Made by a program: the position numbers and the translations under genes. From Methylococcaceae bacterium (GTDB taxonomy: Bacteria > Pseudomonadota > Gammaproteobacteria > Methylococcales > Methylomonadaceae): 64,000 nucleotides of DNA. Shown one piece after another: positions 37,108 to 46,098 of the stretch (position 1 is the first letter of the stretch; each line of letters begins with the position of its first letter). The notes under the pieces were generated by a model, which saw only the letters and a list, made by a program, of their open reading frames with translations, was not told the DNA's origin and searched no databases. The stretch covers positions 186,001-250,000 of the forward strand of contig JADKAL010000014.1 in assembly GCA_016715325.1 (NCBI GenBank), given 5' to 3'.

Positions 37108-37878
37108 TCAACGTAAAAACCTTCCGCCACTAATATCAATCAACGCCCCATTAATATGTGAAGACATATCGCTAGCTAAAAATAATACAGAACTTGCGAC
37201 TTCTTCCGCCATTGTATTTCGACCTAACGGCGTTTGTTTGCGGTAGTTTTCCAGCATTTCAGGTGTCGAATGGATTTCGTGGTGCTGTGTTTCTACCGTA
37301 CCCGGCATGACCGAGTTGGTACGGATTTCAGGAGCCAGTTCTTTAGCTAGGGTATGGGTAAATACCATTAATCCGCCTTTGGGGGCGGCGTAAGCGCCGG
37401 CGCCGTTGGCTCCGCCTGTTTGTACAGATAACGACAGTATATTAACAATGCGACCGCTTCCGGTTGTCCTAAGATGCGGAATGGCGTGTTTAGTCGTCAA
37501 AAATGCGCTGGTGAGGTTGATGTCTAGGGATTTTTGCCAATTGGCTAAGGTGGTTTCTTCTATTTTGGCGCGTTTCACTAAGCCGCCGCTGTTGTTCACC
37601 AAAATATCCAAGCGACCCGTTTCGGCAACGAGTTTATCAATCACGGCGTTTGCCTGTGGTTCATCCGTTAAATCGGCGGGTAACAGTATGGATTTAATGT
37701 TTTTTGCAGACAATTCCTTGGATAAATCTTCAGCTGCGTCTTTGCTACTGTAATAATTTAGTCCGATAATAGCGCCCGCCTGTCCTAATGCCAGGGCGCA
37801 AGCCCTGCCTATTCCAACCGCTGCGCCGCTTATAAAGGCGACCTTGCCCCTCAAATCCAATGTCTGTTCAGGTATCAT
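37108..37878 (-). CDS. Short-chain dehydrogenase/reductase
   Basis: 256 residues. Cofactor loop FISGAAVGIGRA (TGxxxGxG type), NNSGG structural motif, catalytic serine region VNILSLSVQTGG and YAAPK for the Tyr-x3-Lys pair. The C-terminal SSVLFLASDMSSHINGALIDISGG is typical of FabG-like enzymes. Substrate is unknown. It follows the VOC gene by 17 bases, suggesting a small operon VOC-SDR, possibly with the upstream peroxiredoxin. Confidence 0.85.
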   Translation of the reverse strand: MIPEQTLDLRGKVAFISGAAVGIGRACALALGQAGAIIGLNYYSSKDAAEDLSKELSAKNIKSILLPADLTDEPQANAVIDKLVAETGRLDILVNNSGGLVKRAKIEETTLANWQKSLDINLTSAFLTTKHAIPHLRTTGSGRIVNILSLSVQTGGANGAGAYAAPKGGLMVFTHTLAKELAPEIRTNSVMPGTVETQHHEIHSTPEMLENYRKQTPLGRNTMAEEVASSVLFLASDMSSHINGALIDISGGRFLR

Positions 37879-37895
37879 CGCGATGTCCTCGTCAG

Positions 37896-38288
37896 TTATG
37901 TCAAAGTTTCGCCTGCAAAATTTAGTTCTATTTTAATTCCCACCGGATCGTGCAAAAAAAACTGCGTCATTTCGCAATCGGCCAGTGATCGTTGTTCAAA
38001 AGCATATTGAATGTTGTGTTTATCTAAATGATCTTTGAACGCTTTTACTTCAGAGCAGGCAAAGGCGACATGGTTACAATGAATTTTATCGGCATTATTC
38101 ATCCATTCCTCCGTGACGGATAGGTGAATAACCGGTGTATTGCCCGCATATAACCACGCGCCGTCCCGTTTCGATTTGGCCCTAAAACCGGGCTTTAAGC
38201 CGAGGATTTCCTCATAAAACGCCCTCACTTTGGGCAATTGTTCGGCGCTAACTTCAATGTTAATGTGATTTATCCCGTTAACTGGCAT
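37896..38288 (-). CDS. VOC (glyoxalase/bleomycin-resistance fold) family protein
   Basis: 130 residues in two beta-alpha-beta3 halves: INHINIEVSAEQLPKVRAFY EEILGLKPG with a metal-ligand-type histidine, and CNHVAFACSEVKAFKDHL followed by FFLHDPVGIKIELNF with the closing glutamate. The H...E metal site pattern is retained. Likely a small-molecule dioxygenase, isomerase or binding protein. Co-directional and 17 bases from the SDR gene. Confidence 0.8.
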   Translation of the reverse strand: MPVNGINHINIEVSAEQLPKVRAFYEEILGLKPGFRAKSKRDGAWLYAGNTPVIHLSVTEEWMNNADKIHCNHVAFACSEVKAFKDHLDKHNIQYAFEQRSLADCEMTQFFLHDPVGIKIELNFAGETLT

Positions 38289-38381
38289 ATTTTCCTGCGT
38301 TTTCTCAAATGATTGCTTTAATTGCCGGACGAGGTGTCCTCAAAAACGCGAGGGCACCCGTTCATTAATGTCTTGCCGATT

Positions 38382-38852
38382 TCAACCGTTCAGTTGCTTA
38401 ATTTTTTCCAGCACGGCCTGAGCATGACCTTCATGATTCACGCCGTACTCGACATCGGCTAGTTTACCGTTTTTGTCGATGATGAAAGTCGATCTTAAAA
38501 CGGCCATGCTTTTGACGCCGTTTTTTTCGCGTTCACGCCAGACGTTGTAAAGCTCGCAGACTTCGCCCGAAATATCGGCCAGTAAATCCACTTTCAGACC
38601 GAACTTGTTAATGAAATCGACATGGCTTTGGCAAGAATCCTTACTCACACCGATAACTACCGTATCCAATGCGGCGAAATCTCCCGCCAAAGCAGTAAAA
38701 TCATTGGCCTCAATAGTACAGCCGGGGGTGTCGTCTTTTGGATAGAAATAGAGCACAATATTTTTTTCACCAAGATAGTCGGACAAGCTGACGATTTGGT
38801 TAAATTGGTTGAAAGATCGGAATAAAGGGGCGGGTTGTTGATTTTGTAACAT
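38382..38852 (-). CDS. Bcp/PrxQ-type peroxiredoxin
   Basis: Thiol peroxidase, 156 residues. The peroxidatic cysteine is in YPKDDTPGCTIEANDF, around residue 45. The position five residues on, where many PrxQ enzymes have their resolving cysteine, is Asn. Another cysteine (DSCQSH) lies about 30 residues later, and one in GEVCELYN. It may act as a 1-Cys type or use a different partner cysteine. Downstream on the same strand are the VOC and SDR genes. Confidence 0.88.
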   Translation of the reverse strand: MLQNQQPAPLFRSFNQFNQIVSLSDYLGEKNIVLYFYPKDDTPGCTIEANDFTALAGDFAALDTVVIGVSKDSCQSHVDFINKFGLKVDLLADISGEVCELYNVWREREKNGVKSMAVLRSTFIIDKNGKLADVEYGVNHEGHAQAVLEKIKQLNG

Positions 38853-39233
38853 AAAAAAACCTCCTCAATTTGATGCGTTTAAATCGATTTTGACAGGCTC
38901 GCGAATTAGAACGCGATTAAGGCATGATAGTGAGCTGATGCTTGAAAGTCCAGACAAAACTCCCGAAACAATCATACAAACGCGCTAACAAAATATTAAT
39001 CTTTAACCGCTATAATTTACTCGTACTCTAATTCAAAGGTAAGCCGTTTATAAAAAATGCTAGAATGAAATTAAGTTTTAAATTTTTTTCATCTCATCGT
39101 AAATCAGTGCCGTAATTCTAAAATTTCGCAGGCTTTCAAGAATTAAGTTAAATCGCATAATCTTTATCAATCGTTGTAAGCATCTACTTAAATAGAGTTT
39201 CTCTCCTCACTTTATCAATTCGGAAGACAATCA
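38853..39233. other. Divergent spacer between the peroxiredoxin gene and galU
   Basis: 381 bases, strongly AT-rich in its galU-proximal half. It must hold two divergent promoters. No hairpin, repeat or reading frame stands out. Confidence 0.5.
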
Positions 39234-40115
39234 ATGAATAAAAAAGTTACAAAAGTCGTTTTTCCTGTGGCGGGTTTGGGTACGCGTTTTTTACCTGCTA
39301 CCAAAGCAGTGCCTAAAGAAATGCTGCCGATTGTCGATAAGCCTTTGATGCAATACGCGGTTGAAGAAGCCGTTGCAGCAGGCATCGATACCCTTGTTTT
39401 TATTACCGGGCGCAGTAAAAATTCGATTATGGATCATTACGACAAAGCGTATGAAATGGAAAAGGAGCTTGAAGCCAGAAATAAAACGGATATTCTCAAC
39501 TTATTGCGCAGCATTATACCGTCGCATGTGACTTGCACTTTTATAAGACAACCCGAAGCGTTAGGCTTAGGACACGCCGTTTATTGCGCGCTGCCGGTTG
39601 TCGGCAATGAGCCGTTTGCCGTGATATTACCGGATGACTTAATCGAAGACGGCGAACGCGGCTGTATAAAACAGATGGTTGACCTTTACGCCCAAACTCA
39701 GACGTCGATTTTAGGTGTTGAACGGGTCGATCCTTCTGAAACAGACAAATACGGCATCGTCAGAACCGGTGAAAGCAAGGGCAAGTATGCCCCGGTTGAG
39801 CATATTGTCGAAAAACCGAAGCCGGACGTCGCACCGTCTAACTTGGCGGTCGTCGGGCGATATATATTGAATCCCGGTATTTTCGATAAAATCAAAAATA
39901 CCGGGCGCGGTGCGGGCGGTGAAATCCAATTGACCGACGCCATTGCCGATTTAATGAAAGACGAACAAGTGCTCGCGTATGAGTTTGAAGGCAAACGTTA
40001 CGATTGCGGGGCAAAACTGGGCTTTTTAGTGGCGAACGTCGAATACGGATTGTTGCATAAAGAGCTTAAAAACGATTTTCGAGCTTATCTTAAAGAAATT
40101 GCTGCGAATTTATAG
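39234..40115 (+). CDS. galU: UTP-glucose-1-phosphate uridylyltransferase
   Basis: Makes UDP-glucose for exopolysaccharide, LPS and sugar nucleotide synthesis. The nucleotidyltransferase signature VAGLGTRFLPATKAVPKEM is at residues 12-30, followed by IVDKPLMQYAVEEAV and the catalytic FAVILPDDLIED. 293 residues, normal. Monocistronic, behind a long AT-rich leader with CGGAAGACAATC before the ATG. Confidence 0.96.
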   Translation: MNKKVTKVVFPVAGLGTRFLPATKAVPKEMLPIVDKPLMQYAVEEAVAAGIDTLVFITGRSKNSIMDHYDKAYEMEKELEARNKTDILNLLRSIIPSHVTCTFIRQPEALGLGHAVYCALPVVGNEPFAVILPDDLIEDGERGCIKQMVDLYAQTQTSILGVERVDPSETDKYGIVRTGESKGKYAPVEHIVEKPKPDVAPSNLAVVGRYILNPGIFDKIKNTGRGAGGEIQLTDAIADLMKDEQVLAYEFEGKRYDCGAKLGFLVANVEYGLLHKELKNDFRAYLKEIAANL

Positions 40116-40199
40116 GTCGTTTGATCTTGTCAGTCGAATTCAAAACAACTGTTCGCTAATAGTGATTAGGATTTTATCTTACGGTTGATTAGATTTGCC

Positions 40200-40223
40200 G
40201 GGACAGGGTATTAACTCTGTCCC
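40200..40223. repeat. Hairpin downstream of galU
   Basis: GGGACAG and CTGTCCC enclose GGTATTAACT. There is no T tract, so it is a weak terminator candidate or a dispersed hairpin between the convergent galU and AP2-like genes. Confidence 0.35.
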
Positions 40224-40299
40224 TAGTAATCAGCACATGTAGAGATTGCTCAGAAATTCGGCTACACAAACATTTTTACAGGCACTTTTCCGACCGACT

Positions 40300-40809
40300 T
40301 TAAACCGCTTTCAAATTTTCGTTTTCGTACAATCGAACTTTTTTCCAGCCGGAAAACACTTCTTCGTTGAAAGGAATATCATTGTCGATGGCGTACTCGT
40401 AACAACTTCTAAATAAACGGGCGGTACGGAAGGCATGCAACTCGTCGTCCGCCGTTACATTTTCAACGTTCCCGACTTGGAAGGTTTTATTTTTCGATTT
40501 GCCATCGCATACCCAAAACACGGTGTAGCAAAGATAACTTTTGTTTTTTCGGTGATCGAATTTAATTGTTCTGGATACCCCGGTAACACCCGTGGTGGTT
40601 TTGTTTTTAGGCGGTTTGAGAAAACGCGTTTTACTGCCTTTCAAGGCGACGAGCATCTGGTCTCGCCACGTTATGGCCGCTTTTAACGACTTAGTTTTAC
40701 TTCCCCATAATTTATGGGAAAAATAACGGCTGCTTTCTTTGCCGCGCCTGACAATTCGGACTTGAAAACCGAACACATCGGGCTCAGTGATGTGCTTATT
40801 TTTTACCAT
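40300..40809 (-). CDS. Protein with AP2/ERF-like DNA-binding repeats
   Basis: 169 residues. Two segments share the AP2-like pattern of a three-stranded sheet plus helix: FGFQVRIVRRGKESSRYFSH with KSLKAAITWRDQM, and GVTGVSRTIKFDHRKNKSY with a later AFRTARLFRSCYEYA helix. Bacterial AP2 domains occur in homing endonucleases and in stand-alone proteins of unknown role. No nuclease domain is present here. It could be a small DNA-binding regulator. Base composition is not different from the neighbours. Family assignment is from pattern only. Confidence 0.6.
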   Translation of the reverse strand: MVKNKHITEPDVFGFQVRIVRRGKESSRYFSHKLWGSKTKSLKAAITWRDQMLVALKGSKTRFLKPPKNKTTTGVTGVSRTIKFDHRKNKSYLCYTVFWVCDGKSKNKTFQVGNVENVTADDELHAFRTARLFRSCYEYAIDNDIPFNEEVFSGWKKVRLYENENLKAV

Positions 40810-41086
40810 ACAACAATCTCGAAAATAATGAAAACAATTAACACCAAGCCTATGTTGTCACGCCGTCATTTCGTTAGGGGATGTCGATTTGGCGTCAGTT
40901 TAAAATGTAAGCTTTCGATTACAAATTATGGCGGAAGTTTTAATAAAAGCAAGCAAAATGTGTATGTCAAGACAATTTCCTACTGTTCTAGTGTAAAATG
41001 GCAACCATACCTCTAAAAGCAAATAAAAGCTGATGGCGGTTGTTATTCATCATCCCCTTTGCGTTTAAAAAATTAGGAGACCTTTA

Positions 41087-41689
41087 ATGAGCGTTCTAGT
41101 TGGTAAACAAGCCCCCGATTTCACTGTCCCAGCTGTTTTAGGCGACGGCACGATCGTGGATTCATTTAGTTTTTCCGCCGCAACGAGCGGTAAATATGCG
41201 GTTGTTTTCTTTTATCCGCTGGATTTCACCTTTGTCTGCCCTAGCGAATTGATCGCGTTCGATCACCGTATCGACGATTTCAAAAGCCGCGGTGTAGAGG
41301 TGATCGGCGTTTCTATAGACTCGCATTTCACACACAATGCCTGGCGTAATACACCGGTGAACAAAGGCGGCATCGGTCCCGTGCGTTACACGCTCGCAGC
41401 CGACTTAACTCACAGTATTGCTAAAGACTATGACGTGGAATCGCCCATGGGTGTTGCTTTCCGGGGCAGCTTCCTTATCGATAAGGAAGGTAAAGTCCGA
41501 CATCAAGTCGTTAACGATCTGCCGTTAGGGCGCAATATCGATGAGATGATCCGCATGATCGACGCCCTGCAATTCCACGAAGAGCATGGCGAAGTTTGTC
41601 CTGCTGGCTGGAATAAAGGCGATGCCGGTATGAACGCAAGTCCTTCCGGTGTTGCCGATTATCTTGATAAACACGCCGACAAGCTTTGA
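41087..41689 (+). CDS. Typical 2-Cys peroxiredoxin (AhpC/Prx1 type)
   Basis: 200 residues. Peroxidatic cysteine in FTFVCPSELIAF at about residue 50; resolving cysteine in GEVCPAGWN near residue 170. The C-terminal tail extends past the second cysteine as in Prx1/AhpC proteins. TTAGGAGACC before the ATG is a strong ribosome-binding site. Monocistronic, ended by a good terminator. Second peroxiredoxin gene within 3 kb. Confidence 0.93.
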   Translation: MSVLVGKQAPDFTVPAVLGDGTIVDSFSFSAATSGKYAVVFFYPLDFTFVCPSELIAFDHRIDDFKSRGVEVIGVSIDSHFTHNAWRNTPVNKGGIGPVRYTLAADLTHSIAKDYDVESPMGVAFRGSFLIDKEGKVRHQVVNDLPLGRNIDEMIRMIDALQFHEEHGEVCPAGWNKGDAGMNASPSGVADYLDKHADKL

Positions 41690-41749
41690 TTGGAAGGCGC
41701 CGATAAAATGCTAGCGGAGTAATTCGATTATTCCGCCGAATGGATAATA

Positions 41750-41793
41750 GACGACGTATTGACGGTTATCCTTCAATACGTCGTCCTTTTTTC
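41750..41793. terminator. Bidirectional terminator after the 2-Cys peroxiredoxin gene
   Basis: GACGACGTATTGA and TCAATACGTCGTC form a perfect 13-bp stem around CGGTTATCCT, followed by CTTTTTT. It serves the peroxiredoxin gene and may also limit the convergent membrane-protein gene. Confidence 0.85.
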
Positions 41794-42077
41794 AGCCGCC
41801 GGTTTTAATATTGTTCAGTAGTTTTTTTCTGACAAAAAATGCCATAATCAAACCCGATAAAGTCGGGATTTGTCCTAAAACAAATGCTCCGCCGCTTCTT
41901 CTCGAAAGAACGGTTGCAAATGTTTTATCGACAATCGCATCCAATATGAACCAGCCGAGCAAATAACCGATAAGGCCGATTGCCGCCCACTTAACAGCAG
42001 GCTGACCGTTTTTTTTCGGCTGTCGTATAGAACCAAATGACGATTCCAAGAGCAGCTAATTTTGATAACAGTAACAT
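41792..42077 (-). pseudogene. Small two- to three-helix membrane protein, frameshifted in this sequence
   Basis: An ATG with GAGGAAGAG upstream opens MLLLSKLAALGIVIWFYTTA, a good first membrane helix, then the frame is lost at a run of eight T on the plus strand (42009-42016; A8 in the gene). With seven A it reads AEKNGQPAVKWAAIGLIGYL and continues through a second hydrophobic segment and GQIPTLSGLIMAFFVRKKLL. The restored product is about 94 residues. No family is recognised. The homopolymer break is of the same type as in other genes of this window. Confidence 0.55.
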
Positions 42078-42357
42078 GACTCTTCCTCTATAAATTTATT
42101 ATGTATAACGAGCTAAATGGGTTGATATGCAAAAAGTGCGTACAACCATGCCCCGATTATACACCGCAGTGTTGCCAACTTATAAACGAATGGATTTCGT
42201 AAGATTGAGATGAGGTCGTGTTCATCTAACTGCAAATGATTCGAGGCAGAAATTAGTGTAAAAAATATCTTTCTCGAATTAAAGCGGTAATAAATTCGAG
42301 ATATTAAACCTTATCATCGGTAAATCACCATTTATCCAAAACAGACACTACTGAGAT

Positions 42358-43749
42358 TTGATTGTGAGGCAACTAACCAAAATAATGCTGTGCAGTCTCT
42401 TATTTTGTTTGCTCGTCGTCATCATAACAGCTGCCATCATCGCTATCACAATTGAGCCGAACGATTATAAAACGCAGATTGCTGACTTCGTAAAATCCAA
42501 AATCGGGCGGGATGTCAGCTTAGAAGGCGATATCGAATTAGCATTATTTCCTCCAGTAACGCTTAAAACGCAGCGAATAGTCATTGATAATACGGCTGAT
42601 TTTAAACCGGACCCTTTCTTAACACTCAACAAAAGCGAAATTCACCTAAATGCGTGGGCCTTACTGAAAAGAAAAATCGAAATCGCAGGCATTGATTTAA
42701 CGGATTTAACGGTTAATCTCGTTGTTAACAAACTGGGTCTACGAAATTGGTCGGATTTTGGCGCGGAAACAACACAAAGCACTATCAATGGGAACAGCAG
42801 CGTGATTCCTGAATTTTTATCGTCAAGCTTGGGTCCGGTCAATATTTATAACGGACGGATAAACTGGAACGACCGGAAATCTGATACCCAAATCGCTTTT
42901 ACAACTATTCAATTTAATTCCGGCCCAATTAATATCGGAAAACCCGCCGCCGTTCATGTGTCATTGATTGTTTCTTACCCGCATATTAAATCTGAAACAA
43001 ACTTAAAGTTCGACACGTTCTTATGTTTCGATACGATGCTGGATCACTTTGTTTTCAATGACAGCCTGTTGGACTACAAGGGTTATAATCCATTTCCGTC
43101 CGGCGGCCCTTTAAATGCGCAACTTTCTATGCACGAAATCGACATTAAACGCAGTATACAGTCTATAAACATTACCGGATTGCAGCTTGCAATGACTGGA
43201 ATCAAGCTATCAGCCGATCTACAAGGCGAAACAATTATCGATAAACCTGAAATACGAAGTACGATCAAAGTAGAGCCGTTTAATCCGAAAGCAGTGATTA
43301 AAGAATGGGGATTTCCATTTCCTGCATTGACGAATCCGAACGCTTTAACAAACCTTTCGATGGATTTAGACGTTCAGGCGACAATGGATGCAGCCGATAT
43401 TTACCACATAAACCTCAAATTTGATAATAGTCGAATCGACGGTTCAGTGTCGGTAAAAAACTTTAGAAAGCCTTCGATTTTATTTGATTTAGCGGTCGAT
43501 AAAATCGATCTTGACGAATACAAGACCTTGAAGGATAGTAATGCAAGCCGTAGCGACTTCAATGTCACTCGGTTTACAAACTATCTGAATCAATCAAAAA
43601 ACTTCGATGCGAACGGTCAACTCAGAGTCGATCGTTTAACATATAATCATACGTTGTTCGAAGGCATTTATTTTACTCTCAACTCTAAAAACGGCATTGT
43701 GACCGAACAAAGAAACGGCCAAAATCGACCAAAGCTTTCGATGCAATGA
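42358..43749 (+). CDS. AsmA-family protein, apparently truncated at the C-terminus
   Basis: 463 residues. N-terminal membrane anchor (LCSLLFCLLVVIITAAIIAI) followed by the AsmA motif EPNDYKTQIADFVKSKIGRDVSLEGDIE. AsmA-like proteins form periplasmic bridges that move phospholipid to the outer membrane. Family members of this type end with a conserved segment after the ...LTLNAKNGxVT element; here the frame stops soon after FTLNSKNGIVTEQRNG, with the following 80 bases looking like joined non-homologous sequence. A deletion or frameshift near 43720 is likely. asmA-mutY-yggX is a known gene order. The start is TTG or the GTG 6 bases on. Confidence 0.75.
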   Translation: MIVRQLTKIMLCSLLFCLLVVIITAAIIAITIEPNDYKTQIADFVKSKIGRDVSLEGDIELALFPPVTLKTQRIVIDNTADFKPDPFLTLNKSEIHLNAWALLKRKIEIAGIDLTDLTVNLVVNKLGLRNWSDFGAETTQSTINGNSSVIPEFLSSSLGPVNIYNGRINWNDRKSDTQIAFTTIQFNSGPINIGKPAAVHVSLIVSYPHIKSETNLKFDTFLCFDTMLDHFVFNDSLLDYKGYNPFPSGGPLNAQLSMHEIDIKRSIQSINITGLQLAMTGIKLSADLQGETIIDKPEIRSTIKVEPFNPKAVIKEWGFPFPALTNPNALTNLSMDLDVQATMDAADIYHINLKFDNSRIDGSVSVKNFRKPSILFDLAVDKIDLDEYKTLKDSNASRSDFNVTRFTNYLNQSKNFDANGQLRVDRLTYNHTLFEGIYFTLNSKNGIVTEQRNGQNRPKLSMQ

Positions 43750-43826
43750 TGCCGGACTGCCAAGACCGAATTAGCATTCAACCAACTCCAGCATTAAGAG
43801 TGCGGGAAAGCATAACTGATCGCTCA

Positions 43827-44891
43827 ATGGCCCCGGCAATTTTTCAACAAAAGTTGTTAGCATGGTTCGATAAGTGCGGTCGTAAAGATTTACCTTGGCA
43901 ACACCCTATAACCCCTTATCGCGTCTGGCTTTCGGAAGTTATGTTGCAGCAAACGCAAGTCTCGACCGTCATTCCTTATTTTTTAGCGTTTGTCGATAAT
44001 TTCCCCGATATCGAAAGTCTTGCACAAGCCGACCTAGATGATGTTCTTAGGTTATGGTCGGGATTGGGCTATTATGCCCGCGCCCGTAATTTGCACAAAG
44101 CGGCAAAAATAATTTGCGAAACTAAGCGATTTCCCGATTCGCTGGAAGAGCTTGCGGTATTGCCGGGAATCGGACGTTCGACAGCCGGCGCCATATTATG
44201 TATTGCCTTTAATAAAAGTCATCCTATTCTCGACGGCAATGTTAAACGAGTCATTTGCCGATTCCATGCGGTTTCAGGTTGGCCGGGCAATAATGCCGTC
44301 AATAAAAACCTTTGGTCTCTAAGCGCAGCTTATACGCCTATAGAACGTGTTGCCGATTTCACTCAAGCGATGATGGATTTAGGTGCGACGGTCTGCTTGA
44401 GAAGCAGCCCGGCTTGCGAACAATGTCCGCTAATCGAAGGTTGTACGGCTTACTCGGAAGGCATTATAAAAAATCTACCGACACCAAAACCGGCCAAGGC
44501 ATTACCTGTTAAACAACAGGTTTTTATGATCTTGCAAAATCGTCAAGGACAGGTGTTGTTAGAAAAAAGACCGCCAACAGGAATATGGGGGGGGTTATGG
44601 AGCTTCCCGGAATTTAGTACTGTTGAAGAGGCTTTCATTTGGTGCGAGCTTCGTAACATGAATATTAAGGCCCATAAATCCGGAGCTGTTCAACGTCATA
44701 CGTTTTCACATTATCATCTGGACTTTACGCCGTTAATGATACACATCGATTGTGAAAACTATTCGATAATGGAAGGGGAACGCGGACTTTGGTGCGATGG
44801 AACTCAAATCAACAAACTCGGACTACCAGCCCCTGTTAAACAATTATGTAAACAACTTTTGAAAGAGGACAAACATGACCCGATTAATTAA
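43827..44891 (+). CDS. mutY: A/G-specific adenine DNA glycosylase
   Basis: Removes adenine mispaired with 8-oxoguanine. The ATG used starts MAPAIFQQKLLAWFDKCGRK, where homologues start; the frame reaches 27 codons farther but overlaps asmA. The helix-hairpin-helix is LAVLPGIGRSTAGAILC, with the catalytic aspartate in HPILDGNVKR. The iron-sulfur loop is C-x6-C-x2-C-x5-C (CLRSSPACEQCPLIEGC). A C-terminal Nudix-like 8-oxoG-recognition domain follows (LQNRQGQVLLEKRPPTGIWG). 354 residues. It overlaps yggX by 17 bases. Confidence 0.95.
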   Translation: MAPAIFQQKLLAWFDKCGRKDLPWQHPITPYRVWLSEVMLQQTQVSTVIPYFLAFVDNFPDIESLAQADLDDVLRLWSGLGYYARARNLHKAAKIICETKRFPDSLEELAVLPGIGRSTAGAILCIAFNKSHPILDGNVKRVICRFHAVSGWPGNNAVNKNLWSLSAAYTPIERVADFTQAMMDLGATVCLRSSPACEQCPLIEGCTAYSEGIIKNLPTPKPAKALPVKQQVFMILQNRQGQVLLEKRPPTGIWGGLWSFPEFSTVEEAFIWCELRNMNIKAHKSGAVQRHTFSHYHLDFTPLMIHIDCENYSIMEGERGLWCDGTQINKLGLPAPVKQLCKQLLKEDKHDPIN

Positions 44892-45147
44892 TTGCGTTAA
44901 ATTAGGGAAAGAAGCTGAAGGCTTAGATCAGCCGCCCTTTCCAGGCCCGAAGGGACAGGAAATATTTGAAAAAATATCCAAACAAGCTTGGCAAGAATGG
45001 TTGAGTCGGCAAACAATGTTGATTAACGAAAACAAATTAGCCAGCTACGATCCCAAAGCAAGAGCTTACTTGGCGACGGAAAGAGATAAATTTTTATTTG
45101 AAGGTAATGATGTTATGCCCGAAGGTTATGTGCCGCCGAAAGGGTAA
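44875..45147 (+). CDS. yggX: Oxidative damage protection / Fe(II)-trafficking protein YggX
   Basis: Small protein (90 residues) that protects iron-sulfur enzymes. The conserved N-terminus CVKLGKEAEGLDQPPFPGPKG includes the single conserved cysteine, and LINENKLASYDPKARAYLAT is typical. It is translated with an overlap of mutY, itself an Fe-S enzyme; the pairing is conserved across gammaproteobacteria. Confidence 0.95.
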   Translation: MTRLINCVKLGKEAEGLDQPPFPGPKGQEIFEKISKQAWQEWLSRQTMLINENKLASYDPKARAYLATERDKFLFEGNDVMPEGYVPPKG

Positions 45148-45456
45148 AACGCAAGCTATCCGATAAAATTTTTATAATTTATGCAGAAATTTTGATTTTT
45201 TAATTCGAAAATTTAAGATCAAAGCCTGAATAGGCTAACTTATTGAATAAGAAAGATATTAATTGCTAACTGGCGATCTAAAAAGTCGGTCGAAGGCGTT
45301 TAGTTTTCATAAGAATTTTCGATAAAATTAAATTATTTTTCATTTTCAATGAACCTTTCTCCATTTTTTTGTAATTAACGTTCGTACTGAATAGAGATCG
45401 ATGATCGAAAAAATTATTGATAAATCAGTTTTTTATAAAAACTTTGGAGAAAAAAT
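45148..45456. other. Intergenic spacer between yggX and a secreted protein gene
   Basis: 309 bases, very AT-rich. Nothing recognisable beyond the ribosome-binding site TTTGGAGAAAA of the following gene. Confidence 0.5.
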
Positions 45457-45849
45457 ATGAACTTTAAAAAAGCATTCGGATTAACAGTTTCTACTTTGGC
45501 ATTAAGCTTGCTTGTGCTCGGTAATGCAAACGCTAAATCTTTTACAGTAAAGTGTAAAAGTACAGCAACACGATCTAAAATTTCTGTAGACGATACCGGT
45601 CTAAACAGAGCCCAATACAGAGCGTTAGTAACGTCAGGCGGAGTGACTGTTCCATCTAAAAATTTGAAACTGCCAGTCGCCGGTGAAGTGGAATTCGACT
45701 TCGATAGCAATACGGCGGATGTTAATGCGGGCGCCACACGAGTTGCTCCTACTTTTATTAAAAATAAACGCGTAGTAGGTACTGTACAAAGACGCAACAG
45801 TAACGGCACATTCAGCACTGTTTCTTCAATGTCTGCAACTTGCCAATAA
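45457..45849 (+). CDS. Small secreted protein of unknown function
   Basis: 130 residues with a classical signal peptide (LTVSTLALSLLVLG, cleavage at NANA). The mature part is basic and beta-rich, with two cysteines (VKCKSTA and the C-terminal SATCQ) that could close a disulfide. Good ribosome-binding site (TTTGGAG). It has its own terminator 110 bases downstream. No family is recognised. Confidence 0.6.
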   Translation: MNFKKAFGLTVSTLALSLLVLGNANAKSFTVKCKSTATRSKISVDDTGLNRAQYRALVTSGGVTVPSKNLKLPVAGEVEFDFDSNTADVNAGATRVAPTFIKNKRVVGTVQRRNSNGTFSTVSSMSATCQ

Positions 45850-45956
45850 AAAATTTGGACGGTTTGGATAATGTCTCATGGAATTGATAATGGCGATTTA
45901 CGATACGTCATATCGAATGGAAGAGAAAAAAGGGAATTTGTAAGTCTTTAAAATGA

Positions 45957-45992
45957 AAGATCACCCGCCTTTACAAAAGACGGGTGATCTTT
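45957..45992 (+). terminator. Rho-independent terminator after the small secreted protein gene
   Basis: GATCACCCGCCT and AGACGGGTGATC pair with one mismatch around TTACAAA, followed by TTTTA. Confidence 0.8.
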
Positions 45993-46098
45993 TATTTCAA
46001 TCCTTTAAAAGCTAATACGCTTAAATAAATCAGTCGGTAAAACTACTTTTAATACTAATCGTTAAACGCAATCTCAGTAGCAAACCTCTGAAATAAAT

